From: Mycobacterium numidiamassiliense
GTDB lineage: Bacteria > Actinomycetota > Actinomycetes > Mycobacteriales > Mycobacteriaceae
Reading direction: 5' to 3'
DNA: 64,000 bases
Assembly (NCBI RefSeq): GCF_900157365.1
Contig: NZ_FUEZ01000004.1
Coordinates: 2,405,066-2,469,065, forward strand
Positions 18,516 to 26,322 of the stretch are shown here, piece after piece. A program made the translations under genes and the position numbers. Under the pieces are notes generated by a model. That model saw nothing but the letters and a program-made list of their open reading frames with translations, was not told where the DNA came from and did no database searches. Each line of letters starts with the position of its first letter. Position 1 is the stretch's first letter.

Positions 18516-18710
18516 ATGAACGGGTTTCTCAATTGGTGGGACGGCAACGAGCTGTGGCTTTCCGGGCTCGCGTTCGTGCTGCAGGCCATGGTTGTGATGC
18601 CCGTCGTGTTGGCCGTGGCCTACTTCACCGCGGTGCTGCTGGACGCCGTCCTCGGTCGAGGCATCGCGTTGGTGCGCCGCGCCCGCCACGCTGACGGGGC
18701 GGCCGGGTAA
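18516..18710 (+). CDS. small single-pass membrane protein, 64 aa
   Basis: MNGFLNWWDGNELWLSGLAF then a strong hydrophobic helix (about 17-48) and a basic C-terminal tail RGIALVRRARHADG. The layout predicts one membrane span with a cytoplasmic basic tail. A small membrane protein of similar size is annotated near subI in M. tuberculosis (Rv2401A region), which supports it as a real gene. The in-frame GTG at 18507 is an alternative start. Function unknown. Confidence 0.65.
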   Translation: MNGFLNWWDGNELWLSGLAFVLQAMVVMPVVLAVAYFTAVLLDAVLGRGIALVRRARHADGAAG

Positions 18711-18715
18711 GCCGT

Positions 18716-18793
18716 ATGCCTCGGTCACATGTGACCCTGGTGCTCGTCTCGCTGGTGGTGCTGGTGCTCGTCGCCTGGCTGTTGACGCACTGA
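18716..18793 (+). CDS. possible 25-aa hydrophobic peptide
   Basis: Five bases after the previous stop, ATG opens a 25-codon frame MPRSHVTLVLVSLVVLVLVAWLLTH, almost entirely a transmembrane helix. Coupling to the preceding small membrane gene is plausible, but no clear ribosome-binding sequence precedes it and such short Val/Leu runs arise easily in GC-rich DNA. Offered as a candidate only. Confidence 0.35.
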   Translation: MPRSHVTLVLVSLVVLVLVAWLLTH

Positions 18794-18849
18794 CGATCGA
18801 GCCACGCCTGTTTGCCGGGTGGCCCGGTGGCGGGTCAGCGAATTCCTGT

Positions 18850-18862
18850 TAGGCTTCGCGCC
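18850..18862 (+). promoter_or_regulatory. -10 element for a leaderless transcript
   Basis: TAGGCT (18850-18855) fits the mycobacterial TANNNT -10 consensus and ends seven bases before the ATG at 18863, the spacing expected if transcription starts on the A of the start codon. Confidence 0.6.
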
Positions 18863-18919
18863 ATGCACATGGCATCCGCTGTCTTGGACTGTCATCTCTG
18901 CGTGCACTGTTGTCGCTGA
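18863..18919 (+). CDS. leaderless poly-cysteine leader peptide upstream of subI
   Basis: An 18-codon frame, MHMASAVLDCHLCVHCCR, with four cysteines in the last nine residues ending Cys-Cys. A -10 element sits seven bases before the ATG and no ribosome-binding sequence is present, so it should be translated as a leaderless message. Polycysteine leaderless short ORFs are known in mycobacteria as cysteine-responsive attenuators: ribosomes slowed at Cys codons change the mRNA structure and raise expression of the downstream operon. Here that operon is sulfate import (subI-cysTWA), 108 bases downstream. Confidence 0.78.
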   Translation: MHMASAVLDCHLCVHCCR

Positions 18920-18943
18920 TTACCAACCCGTGCGTGGTCTGGT

Positions 18944-18965
18944 AAGGAGCAAGCGAATTCTCCTT
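18944..18965 (+). promoter_or_regulatory. possible attenuator hairpin in the subI leader
   Basis: AAGGAG (18944-18949) and CTCCTT (18960-18965) form a perfect six-base stem with a ten-base loop, 24 bases after the leader-peptide stop. It hides an AAGGAG sequence. A role in leader-dependent control of subI is inferred from position only. Confidence 0.4.
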
Positions 18966-19027
18966 GACGTCTTACATGCCATTCCGCAGCAACGGGAACC
19001 AGAATCCCTCAGTCCGGAAGGCCGCGA

Positions 19028-20065
19028 ATGCATCACGACATCGGCAGCGCCCTGCGCTGGCGTCCTGTCGTCGCGCTCACGCTGACCGCCGCCGTCGTCG
19101 CCGCGTGCGCGGGCGGCCCCAGTGACGTCGTTGGTGGCGGCGGGCCGTCCAATGCGCACACCACCATCACCCTGGTCGCCTACTCCGCGCCAGAACCCGG
19201 ATGGAGCAAGGTGATTCCCGCCTTCGTCGCCTCCGACGAGGGCAAGGGCCTGCAGGTGATCACCTCGTACGGAGCTTCCGGTGACCAGTCTCGCGGTGTC
19301 CAAGACGGCAAACCGGCCGATGTGGTGAACTTCTCGGTCGAACCCGACATCACGCGATTGGTCAAGGCGGGCAAGGTTTCCAAGGACTGGAACACCGACG
19401 CCACCAAGGGGATTCCGTTCGGCTCGGTCGTGACATTGGTGGTGCGCAAGGGGAATCCGAAGAACATTAAGGATTGGGATGACCTGCTGCGGCCCGATGT
19501 CGAGGTCATCACCCCCAGCCCGCTGAGTTCGGGTTCGGCGAAGTGGAATCTGCTGGCGCCGTACGCGGTCAAAAGCGACGGCGGCAGCAATAGCCAAGCG
19601 GGGATTGACTTTGTTGGCAAGCTGGTGCGCGAACACGTCAAGCTGCGTCCCGGATCGGGGCGGGAAGCCACCGATGTTTTCGTCCAGGGCAGCGGTGACG
19701 TGTTGATCAGCTACGAGAACGAAGCCATCGCCACCGAACGGTTGGGCAAACCGGTCGAACACGTCACCCCGCCACAGACCTTCAAAATCGAAAACCCGGT
19801 GGCCGTAGTGACAACCAGCCCCAACCTGGGCGCCGCGACCGCCTTCAAGAACTTCCAATACACCGCCCCTGCGCAGAAACTGTGGGCGCAGGCCGGTTTT
19901 CGGCCGGTGGACCCGGCGGTCGCCGCCGATTTCCGGAACCAATTCCCGGTGCCGACGAAACTGTGGACGATCGCCGACCTGGGCGGCTGGGCCACGGTGG
20001 ACCCGCAGCTGTTCGACAAGAACAACGGCAGCATCACCAAGATCTACACAAAGGCCACCGGATGA
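19028..20065 (+). CDS. subI: sulfate-binding lipoprotein of the sulfate ABC importer
   Basis: 345 residues. A signal peptide ending in the lipobox VVAAC (about 21-25) anchors it outside the membrane. The mature protein is a type-2 periplasmic-binding fold: ITLVAYSAPEPGW (about 47-59), FVASDEGKGLQVITSYGASGDQ (about 64-85) and LISYENEAI (about 226-234) are characteristic of sulfate/thiosulfate-binding proteins. It delivers sulfate to CysT/CysW. The ATG at 19028 follows a weak GGAAGG; the gene is preceded by a Cys-rich leader ORF. The next gene starts inside its stop codon. Confidence 0.95.
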   Translation: MHHDIGSALRWRPVVALTLTAAVVAACAGGPSDVVGGGGPSNAHTTITLVAYSAPEPGWSKVIPAFVASDEGKGLQVITSYGASGDQSRGVQDGKPADVVNFSVEPDITRLVKAGKVSKDWNTDATKGIPFGSVVTLVVRKGNPKNIKDWDDLLRPDVEVITPSPLSSGSAKWNLLAPYAVKSDGGSNSQAGIDFVGKLVREHVKLRPGSGREATDVFVQGSGDVLISYENEAIATERLGKPVEHVTPPQTFKIENPVAVVTTSPNLGAATAFKNFQYTAPAQKLWAQAGFRPVDPAVAADFRNQFPVPTKLWTIADLGGWATVDPQLFDKNNGSITKIYTKATG

Positions 20066-20958
20066 CGGGATCTTTTCTGGGCGAAAGTACGAACCCCGAA
20101 GCGATCCGGCCCGAACTGAACGAGCCGGCGAATGAGGGTGCACCGCGGCCGTCGAGGACCCTCATCCGGCCGGGCGGTACGTCGTTGCGGGTCGGTGTGG
20201 CGACGGTCTGGCTCTCGGTGATCGTGCTGCTGCCCTTGGCGGCAATTGCCTGGCAGGCCGCGGGCGGTGGCTGGCACACCTTCTGGCTTGCGGTCACCTC
20301 GCACGCCGCGGTGGACTCGTTCCGGGTCACCCTGACGATCAGCGCCGGAGTCACGGTGATCAACATCGTGTTCGGGCTGCTGATCGCCTGGATTCTGGTG
20401 CGCGACGACTTCATTGGCAAAAGGCTGGTCGACGCGGTCATCGACCTGCCCTTCGCGCTGCCCACAATTGTCGCGAGCCTGGTAATGCTCGCCCTGTACG
20501 GCAACAACAGCCCGGTGGGCTTGCACCTGCAGCACACCGCCTGGGGTGTGGCAGTGGCGTTGGCGTTCGTCACGCTGCCGTTCGTGGTGCGCGCCGTACA
20601 GCCGGTGCTATTGGAAATCGACCGGGAGACCGAGGCGGCGGCCGCGTCCCTGGGTGCCAACGGCCCAAAGATTTTCACTTCGGTCATCCTGCCGTCGCTG
20701 CTGCCGTCCCTGTTGTCCGGTGCGGGCCTGGCATTCTCGCGGGCCATCGGTGAATTCGGCTCGGTGGTGCTGATCGGTGGGGCGGTGCCCGGCAAGACCG
20801 AGGTGTCGTCGCAATGGATCCGGACCCTGATCGAGAACGATGACCGCACTGGGGCCGCGGCGATATCGATTGTGCTGTTGCTCATTTCGTTCGCCCTGCT
20901 GTTCGTCCTGCGCATCGTGGGTGCCCGCGCCGCCCGGCGAGAGGAGCGCGCCTCGTGA
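20062..20958 (+). CDS. cysT: sulfate ABC transporter permease CysT
   Basis: 298 residues, six predicted membrane helices after a ~45-residue hydrophilic N-terminus. The permease EAA loop is EAAAASLGANGPKIFTSVILP (split near 192-213), the contact for the CysA ATPase. The ATG at 20062 overlaps the subI stop (ATGA), and the end overlaps cysW, so the importer subunits are coupled. The N-terminal extension, rich in Glu and Pro, is longer than in E. coli CysT. Confidence 0.94.
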   Translation: MTGSFLGESTNPEAIRPELNEPANEGAPRPSRTLIRPGGTSLRVGVATVWLSVIVLLPLAAIAWQAAGGGWHTFWLAVTSHAAVDSFRVTLTISAGVTVINIVFGLLIAWILVRDDFIGKRLVDAVIDLPFALPTIVASLVMLALYGNNSPVGLHLQHTAWGVAVALAFVTLPFVVRAVQPVLLEIDRETEAAAASLGANGPKIFTSVILPSLLPSLLSGAGLAFSRAIGEFGSVVLIGGAVPGKTEVSSQWIRTLIENDDRTGAAAISIVLLLISFALLFVLRIVGARAARREERAS

Positions 20959-21773
20959 CGTCGTCGCCCTGGGTCCGCTACCTCACCCGGTTTATCGGTC
21001 TGGGCTACATCTTTGTGCTGCTACTCGTTCCGGTAGGCGTGATCCTGTGGCGGACCTTCGAACCGGGTTTCGGCCAGTTCTACGACTGGATCAGCACCCC
21101 GGCCGCGATCTCCGCGCTGAACCTCTCGCTCCTGGTGGTCGCCATCGTGGTACCGCTGAACGTCATTTTCGGTATCCCCACCGCATTAGTGCTGGCGCGC
21201 ACCAAGTTTCGCGGCAAGGGCGTGTTGCAGGCCATCGTCGACCTGCCGTTCGCCGTCTCTCCGGTGATCGTGGGTGTCGCACTGGTCCTGCTGTGGGGAT
21301 CTGCCGGTGCATTGGGGTTTGTCGAGAGGGATCTCGGGGTGAAGGTCATTTTCGGCCTGCCCGGGATTGTGATCGCCAGTATCTTCGTGACGTTGCCGTT
21401 CGTCGTGCGTGAGGTCGAACCGGTGCTGCACGAGTTGGGGACCGACCAGGAGCAGGCGGCGGCGACCCTGGGTTCCGGTTGGTGGCAGACGTTTTGGCGT
21501 ATCACGTTGCCTTCGATCCGGTGGGGGCTCACCTACGGCATCGTGCTGACGGTCGCGCGCACCCTGGGTGAATACGGGGCAGTGATCATCGTGTCGTCCA
21601 ACCTCCCCGGGAAGTCGCAGACACTGACGCTGCTGGTCTCGGACCGCTACAACCGCGGGGCCGAATACGGCGCCTACGCGCTATCGACGTTGCTGATGGG
21701 GGTTGCCGTGGCTGTTCTGATCGTCCAAGTGATTCTCGATGTTCGCCGTGCGCGAGCGAACAAGGCTGCGTAA
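20955..21773 (+). CDS. cysW: sulfate ABC transporter permease CysW
   Basis: 272 residues, six membrane helices, with the EAA-type loop EQAAATLGSGWWQTFWRITLP (split near 172-193) and the DLPFAVSPVIVGVALVLLWG segment typical of CysW. It forms the membrane channel together with CysT. GTG at 20955 overlaps the cysT stop (GTGA). Confidence 0.94.
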   Translation: MTSSPWVRYLTRFIGLGYIFVLLLVPVGVILWRTFEPGFGQFYDWISTPAAISALNLSLLVVAIVVPLNVIFGIPTALVLARTKFRGKGVLQAIVDLPFAVSPVIVGVALVLLWGSAGALGFVERDLGVKVIFGLPGIVIASIFVTLPFVVREVEPVLHELGTDQEQAAATLGSGWWQTFWRITLPSIRWGLTYGIVLTVARTLGEYGAVIIVSSNLPGKSQTLTLLVSDRYNRGAEYGAYALSTLLMGVAVAVLIVQVILDVRRARANKAA

Positions 21774-21788
21774 CAAGGAGACACGAAT

Positions 21789-22835
21789 ATGACCGCCACC
21801 GAGACCGACCACGCCATCGTCGTGCGTAACGCCAACAAGCGTTACGGCGACTTCGTCGCGTTAGACCATGTGGATTTCGTCGTGCCCACCGGTTCGCTGA
21901 CGGCGTTGCTGGGCCCCAGTGGTTCGGGAAAGTCGACGCTGTTGCGCACCATCGCGGGCCTCGACCATCCGGACAGCGGGACCGTCACGATCGGCGGTCA
22001 CGACGTGACGGGGGTCCCGCCACAGCGGCGCGGCATCGGATTCGTGTTTCAGCACTACGCGGCGTTCAAGCACCTGACCGTCCGCGACAACGTCGCCTAT
22101 GGGCTCAAGATCCGCAAGCGGCCCAAGGCCGAGATCAAGGAGAAGGTCGACAACCTGTTGGAAGTGGTGGGGCTCAGCGGTTTTCAAACCCGCTATCCCA
22201 ATCAGCTCTCCGGCGGTCAACGGCAGCGGATGGCGCTGGCCCGCGCGCTGGCGGTCGACCCGCAGGTGCTGTTGCTCGACGAGCCGTTCGGCGCGCTGGA
22301 CGCCAAGGTGCGCGAGGATCTGCGGGCCTGGTTGCGCCGCCTGCACGACGAGGTGCATGTCACCACGGTGTTGGTAACGCACGACCAGTCCGAGGCGCTG
22401 GATGTGGCCGACCGCATCGCGGTGCTCAACAAGGGCCGCATCGAACAGGTGGGGTCCCCGACCGATGTATACGACTCCCCGGCCAACCCGTTCGTGATGT
22501 CGTTCCTGGGTGCGGTCTCGACGCTGAACGGCGCCCTGGTGCGCCCGCACGACATCCGGGTCGGCCGCAACCCGGACATGGCGGTCGCCGGCGGGGACGG
22601 CACCGCCGAATCCGTCGGGGTGGTGCGTGCCGTCGTAGACCGGGTGGTGGCACTTGGTTTCGAGGTGCGGGTGGAGCTGACCAACGCGGCCACCGGAGGC
22701 CCGTTCATCGCGCAGATCACCAGGGGTGACGCCGAGGCGCTGGCGTTGCGGGACGGCGACACCGTGTACGTGCGGGCCACCCGGGTGCCGCCGATCGCCC
22801 TTGACGGGGCCGTCTCGGCCACCTTGTCGGCCTGA
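21789..22835 (+). CDS. cysA: sulfate/thiosulfate ABC transporter ATP-binding protein
   Basis: 348 residues with Walker A GPSGSGKST (about 39-47), Q-loop FVFQHYAAF (about 82-90), signature LSGGQRQRMALARAL (about 138-152), Walker B VLLLDEPFGALD (about 159-170) and switch His in VLVTHDQSEALD (about 193-204). The C-terminal ~100 residues form a TOBE-like regulatory domain with RPHDIRVGRNP. It energises sulfate uptake. A good ribosome-binding sequence AAGGAG lies eight to nine bases before the ATG. It ends the operon and converges on che1. Confidence 0.95.
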   Translation: MTATETDHAIVVRNANKRYGDFVALDHVDFVVPTGSLTALLGPSGSGKSTLLRTIAGLDHPDSGTVTIGGHDVTGVPPQRRGIGFVFQHYAAFKHLTVRDNVAYGLKIRKRPKAEIKEKVDNLLEVVGLSGFQTRYPNQLSGGQRQRMALARALAVDPQVLLLDEPFGALDAKVREDLRAWLRRLHDEVHVTTVLVTHDQSEALDVADRIAVLNKGRIEQVGSPTDVYDSPANPFVMSFLGAVSTLNGALVRPHDIRVGRNPDMAVAGGDGTAESVGVVRAVVDRVVALGFEVRVELTNAATGGPFIAQITRGDAEALALRDGDTVYVRATRVPPIALDGAVSATLSA

Positions 22836-22847
22836 CTTCGGCGTGAC

Positions 22848-23561
22848 TTAGGCCGCCGCGCGCCCCGCCGCGGTCTCGTCGAAGCGATCGAGCACCGTCG
22901 CGGCCACCAAATCGTGCGCGCCGAGCGGCAGCGCCATCGGGATGCCGGCGCCTCGGGCAAAGGCGTGCACCCGGTCGGGCAGTAAGCCCGGTGCCAGAAA
23001 CCACGGCGCAATGACAATCCGCCGCGCGCCCTGGCGGCGCAACCTGCCCAGCGCCTCGGTCAGCGATCGTTGCTGATGGGTGGCGAACGCGGTCGTTGCC
23101 CCCGCCCACGAGGTGCCGGCCAACAGCTTCGGTGCGACTCTGCGCGTGCGCGCGTTCGCCGCAAGGTCGGAGGTGCCGATCGCCACCACCAATACACCAA
23201 GCCGGTCATCGAGACGCGAGATGCCCAGCTCCGTCACGCGCCGGCGTAGCACCGATACCAACCGGTCGTCCTCACCGAGCACAGGCGCTTGCGATACCTG
23301 TTCGGCGGTAACGCAATTGGCGATCTGGCGAGGAATGTCGACCCGGGCGTGATACGCGTCCGCCAACAGCAGCGGGGTAACGACCGCCGGACCGTCAACC
23401 GACGCCAGCGCATCGGCGAGGCTCGGCGAACTGCGCTCGAGGAACGCCAGCCGGACATCCAGGCCGGGCCGCAGCGACGCCACCCGGTCCGCGACGGCCC
23501 GGGCATTGGCTACCGACCGGGGGTCCTTGCTCCCGTGCGCGGTCAGCACGAGGGCGGTCAC
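22848..23561 (-). CDS. che1: CbiX/SirB-type sirohydrochlorin chelatase (Rv2393-like)
   Basis: 237 residues containing two CbiX-like half-domains. The first has LTAHGSKDPRS (about 7-17) and LLLADAYHARVDIP (about 75-88) with the metal-binding histidines; the second ends in IVIAPWFLAPGLL and contains VAIGTSD. The enzyme is expected to insert Fe2+ into sirohydrochlorin, giving siroheme for the sulfite reductase encoded two genes upstream. GTG at 23561 overlaps the cysH stop (GTGA). An in-frame ATG at 23579 inside cysH is an alternative start. Confidence 0.87.
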   Translation of the reverse strand: MTALVLTAHGSKDPRSVANARAVADRVASLRPGLDVRLAFLERSSPSLADALASVDGPAVVTPLLLADAYHARVDIPRQIANCVTAEQVSQAPVLGEDDRLVSVLRRRVTELGISRLDDRLGVLVVAIGTSDLAANARTRRVAPKLLAGTSWAGATTAFATHQQRSLTEALGRLRRQGARRIVIAPWFLAPGLLPDRVHAFARGAGIPMALPLGAHDLVAATVLDRFDETAAGRAAA

Positions 23562-24298
23562 GACGCGTGCAACCCGCATTCGGTCTTGGCCAGGCCCTGC
23601 CAGCGCCCGCTGCGCGAGTCGGCGCCCTCGATGGGCTTGGCCGTGCAGGGCGCACACCCGATCGACGGATAGCCTTCGTAGACAAGCGGATTCACCAGGA
23701 CGTCGTGCTCGTCGATGTAGTTCTGCATGTCGTCGTCGGTCCACGCCGCCAGCGGGTTGACCTTGACGAGCTTGAACGCCTCGTCAAAGCTGACCAGCGG
23801 CGCGTTGGCACGGGTCGGCGCCTCCACCCGGCGTATTCCGGTCACCCAGGCGGAATAGCCACTCAGTGTTTTGCCCAACGGGACGACCTTGCGCAATCGG
23901 CAGCACTCGCCGGGGTCACGCGCGAACAAGTCCTTGCCCAGCAGTTTGTCTTGTTCGGCGACGCTGTGCTCGGCGGTGAGGTTGAGCACCCGGATGTCGT
24001 AGACCGATTCGACCGCGTCACGGGTACCGATCGTCTCGACGAAGTGATAACCGGTGTCCAGAAACAACACCGGAACGCCCGGCCGCACCTTGGCGGCCAG
24101 ATCCACCAGCACCGCGTCTTGCATGTTGGAAGCCACCACGTAGTTGCAGGTCGCCCCACCGCGCGGCCCGTTGACGCCGCCGAAGTTCTCCTCTGTCCAG
24201 CGCAGCAGGTCCGCGGCGCCGGCGCCCTCGAGTTCGGCGGCGCCGCGGGCGGCCAACTCGCGGAGTTCGTCTTCGCTCGGCTTGGTCGCCTCACTCAT
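23558..24298 (-). CDS. cysH: adenylylsulfate (APS) reductase
   Basis: 246 residues. The assimilatory [4Fe-4S] APS-reductase pattern is present: CC in DPGECCRLRK (about 130-133), CxxC in IGCAPCTA (about 214-219) and the catalytic Cys in the C-terminal TECGLH. This distinguishes it from cluster-free PAPS reductases. It reduces APS to sulfite using thioredoxin. ATG at 24298 overlaps the sirA stop (ATGA), so SirA, CysH and Che1 are made from one coupled message. Confidence 0.94.
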   Translation of the reverse strand: MSEATKPSEDELRELAARGAAELEGAGAADLLRWTEENFGGVNGPRGGATCNYVVASNMQDAVLVDLAAKVRPGVPVLFLDTGYHFVETIGTRDAVESVYDIRVLNLTAEHSVAEQDKLLGKDLFARDPGECCRLRKVVPLGKTLSGYSAWVTGIRRVEAPTRANAPLVSFDEAFKLVKVNPLAAWTDDDMQNYIDEHDVLVNPLVYEGYPSIGCAPCTAKPIEGADSRSGRWQGLAKTECGLHAS

Positions 24299-25962
24299 CG
24301 AAGGTCTCCTTCCTCGGCGCGAACCGCCCACTGCGCGAATCGCTCCCCGGCGGTGCGGTGTTTGACGAAATTGCGCACCACCCGGTCGATGTAATCGCCC
24401 AGCTCGTCGCTGGTCACCTTGTGCTGGCGCAGTTTTCGGCCGAAGCCGCTGTCCAGGCCGAGGCTACCGCCCAGGTGCACCTGGAAGCCCTCGACCGAGT
24501 TGCCCTCACCGTCGTCGACCATCTGGCCCTTGAAACCGATATCGGCGATCTGAATTCGCGCACATGAGTTGGGGCAGCCGTTGATGTTGACGGTGATCGG
24601 CACGTCCAGGCGCGAGTTGATGTCGTCGAGACGGCGCTCCAGCTCCGGCACCAACGACTGTGCCCGCACCCGGGTTTCGGCGAAGGACAGCTTGCAGAAC
24701 TCAATGCCGGTGCACGCCATCAGGTTTCGACGCCAATGCGAAGGCCGCGACTGCAACCCCAGCGCCTCGAGGCCGGCGATGAGGTCGTCGAGCTTGTCGT
24801 CGGCGATGTCGAGGATGACCAGCTTCTGGTAGGGGGTGAACCGGATGCGGTCGGACCCGGACTGCTCGGCCAAGTCGGCCACCGCCGCCAGGACGGTGCC
24901 GGACACCCGCCCCGCGATCGGAGCGACCCCGACGGCGTTGAGCCCGTTCTTGAGTCGTTGCACCCCGACGTGGTCGATCGGATGCGTGACCGGCTCGGGC
25001 GCCGGGCCGTCGATGAGCGGACGCTTGAGGTATTCGGTTTCCAGGACTTCCCGGAATTTCTCGACACCCCAGTCCTTGATCAGGAACTTCAGCCGCGCCT
25101 TGGCCCGCAGCCGGCGGTAGCCGTAGTCGCGGAATATCGACACCACGGCCGCCCAGACCTCGGGCACCTCGTCGAGCGGAACCCACGCGCCGACCCGCTG
25201 GCCCAGCATCGGGTTGGTGGACAGGCCGCCGCCCACCCACAGGTCCAGGCCGGGCCCGTGTTCGGGATGGTTGACGCCGATGAAGGAGACGTCGTTGACC
25301 TCGTGCACCACGTCCTGCAGACCCGAGATGGCGGTCTTGAACTTGCGCGGCAGGTCGGCGAACTCGGGCTTGCCGATGTAGCGGCGCACGATCTCGTCGA
25401 TCGCCCAGGTCGGGTCGAGCACCTCGTCCAGCGATTCACCGGCCAGCGGCGAGCCCAGGATGACGCGGGGGCAGTCGCCGCACGCCTCGGCGGTCTGCAG
25501 CCCGACCGCGTCCAGGCGACGCCAGATCTCGGGGACGTTCTCCACCTCGATCCAGTGGTATTGCACGTTCTCGCGATCGGAGATGTCCGCGGTGTCGCGG
25601 GCGAACTCGATCGATATCTCGCCCAGCGTGCGCAGGGCGGCGGCCGACAGCGCGCCGCCGTCGCAGCGCACCCGCAGCATGAAGTATTTGGCCTCGAGCT
25701 TGTCCATGTTCTCGTCGCCGGTCCAGCTGCCGTCGTAACCCTGTTCGCGCTGGGTGTACAGGCCCCACCAGCGCATGCGGCCGCGCAGGTCGTTTTTCTC
25801 GATGCTGTCGAAGCCCTCTTTTGCGTAGACGTTTTCGATACGTTCCCGCACCTCGAGCGGCGGGCCGGCCTGCTTGAACTCCTCGTTGGGGTTCAGCGGC
25901 TCACGATCTCCCAGCGCCCACTGGCCCTCACTACGGGTCTTCGCGGGACGGGCTGTGGTCAT
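24295..25962 (-). CDS. sirA: ferredoxin-dependent sulfite reductase
   Basis: 555 residues with duplicated ferredoxin-like and siroheme-binding halves. Cluster/siroheme cysteines lie in ACTGIEFCKLSFAETR and NGCPNSCARIQI in the C-terminal half. By count, Tyr69 (in GLYTQ) and Cys161 (in EACGDCP) match the residues that form the Tyr-Cys covalent link in the M. tuberculosis enzyme (SirA, also called NirA). It reduces sulfite to sulfide with six electrons from ferredoxin. The ATG at 25962 has GGAG upstream. It leads the sirA-cysH-che1 operon and has a poly-Cys leader ORF 116 bases upstream. Confidence 0.95.
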   Translation of the reverse strand: MTTARPAKTRSEGQWALGDREPLNPNEEFKQAGPPLEVRERIENVYAKEGFDSIEKNDLRGRMRWWGLYTQREQGYDGSWTGDENMDKLEAKYFMLRVRCDGGALSAAALRTLGEISIEFARDTADISDRENVQYHWIEVENVPEIWRRLDAVGLQTAEACGDCPRVILGSPLAGESLDEVLDPTWAIDEIVRRYIGKPEFADLPRKFKTAISGLQDVVHEVNDVSFIGVNHPEHGPGLDLWVGGGLSTNPMLGQRVGAWVPLDEVPEVWAAVVSIFRDYGYRRLRAKARLKFLIKDWGVEKFREVLETEYLKRPLIDGPAPEPVTHPIDHVGVQRLKNGLNAVGVAPIAGRVSGTVLAAVADLAEQSGSDRIRFTPYQKLVILDIADDKLDDLIAGLEALGLQSRPSHWRRNLMACTGIEFCKLSFAETRVRAQSLVPELERRLDDINSRLDVPITVNINGCPNSCARIQIADIGFKGQMVDDGEGNSVEGFQVHLGGSLGLDSGFGRKLRQHKVTSDELGDYIDRVVRNFVKHRTAGERFAQWAVRAEEGDLR

Positions 25963-26078
25963 TGAAAGGATCTCCTTCGCAAAACTCGTTGCAGGCGTGG
26001 AGGCGCAGCTCACCGGTGTTCTTCGGTGGGGGCAGATCCGGCGCCATCCTGGACGTGTAGGTGGGCGGGTCTACGACA

Positions 26079-26171
26079 TCAAGACAGACAGCTACAGCTG
26101 CAGACACGCTTGAGATCGATATGCCGCCGCGCCACCAAGGCGATGCTCACGTGGGGGCTGGCGACGGTCAC
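26079..26171 (-). CDS. poly-cysteine leader peptide upstream of sirA
   Basis: A 30-codon frame from GTG at 26171 (or 23 codons from GTG at 26150) ending RVCSCSCLS, with Cys-Ser-Cys-Ser-Cys just before the stop. A CACAAT hexamer ends six bases before the GTG at 26171, fitting a leaderless start; no ribosome-binding sequence is seen. The placement before a sulfite/APS-reductase operon mirrors the Cys-rich leader before subI, and short polycysteine ORFs are known cysteine-responsive attenuators in mycobacteria. The spacer to sirA is 116 bases, close to the 108 bases in front of subI. Confidence 0.7.
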   Translation of the reverse strand: MTVASPHVSIALVARRHIDLKRVCSCSCLS

Positions 26172-26322
26172 GGCCCCATTGTGCCATGGATCGTAAGCGG
26201 CGATGCAACCAGGTCAAACTTCTTCTCACGATGATCTAAATTACGCCATAAAGCTGGGTTATTAGACACACAAACCCCAGAATCGGCTGAGAGGACGGCG
26301 GCCAACCGTGCGATGATTTGGC
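26172..26322. promoter_or_regulatory. divergent promoter region between the sirA leader and hemW
   Basis: About 150 bases without a gene. It becomes AT-richer around 26215-26275 (ATCTAAATTACGCCATAAAG and nearby TTATTAGACAC), as expected for promoter DNA serving hemW on the plus strand and the sirA leader on the minus strand. No operator was recognised. Confidence 0.45.

Noticed and set aside
18841..18860. GTTAGGCTT considered as an IdeR half-site before the subI leader
   Set aside because: Only one half matches and the opposite half is absent; the same bases serve better as a -10 element for the leaderless poly-Cys ORF.
24736..25965. 409-codon plus-strand frame opposite sirA
   Set aside because: sirA is unambiguous, with cluster cysteines and the Tyr69/Cys161 pair; the antisense frame is compositional.
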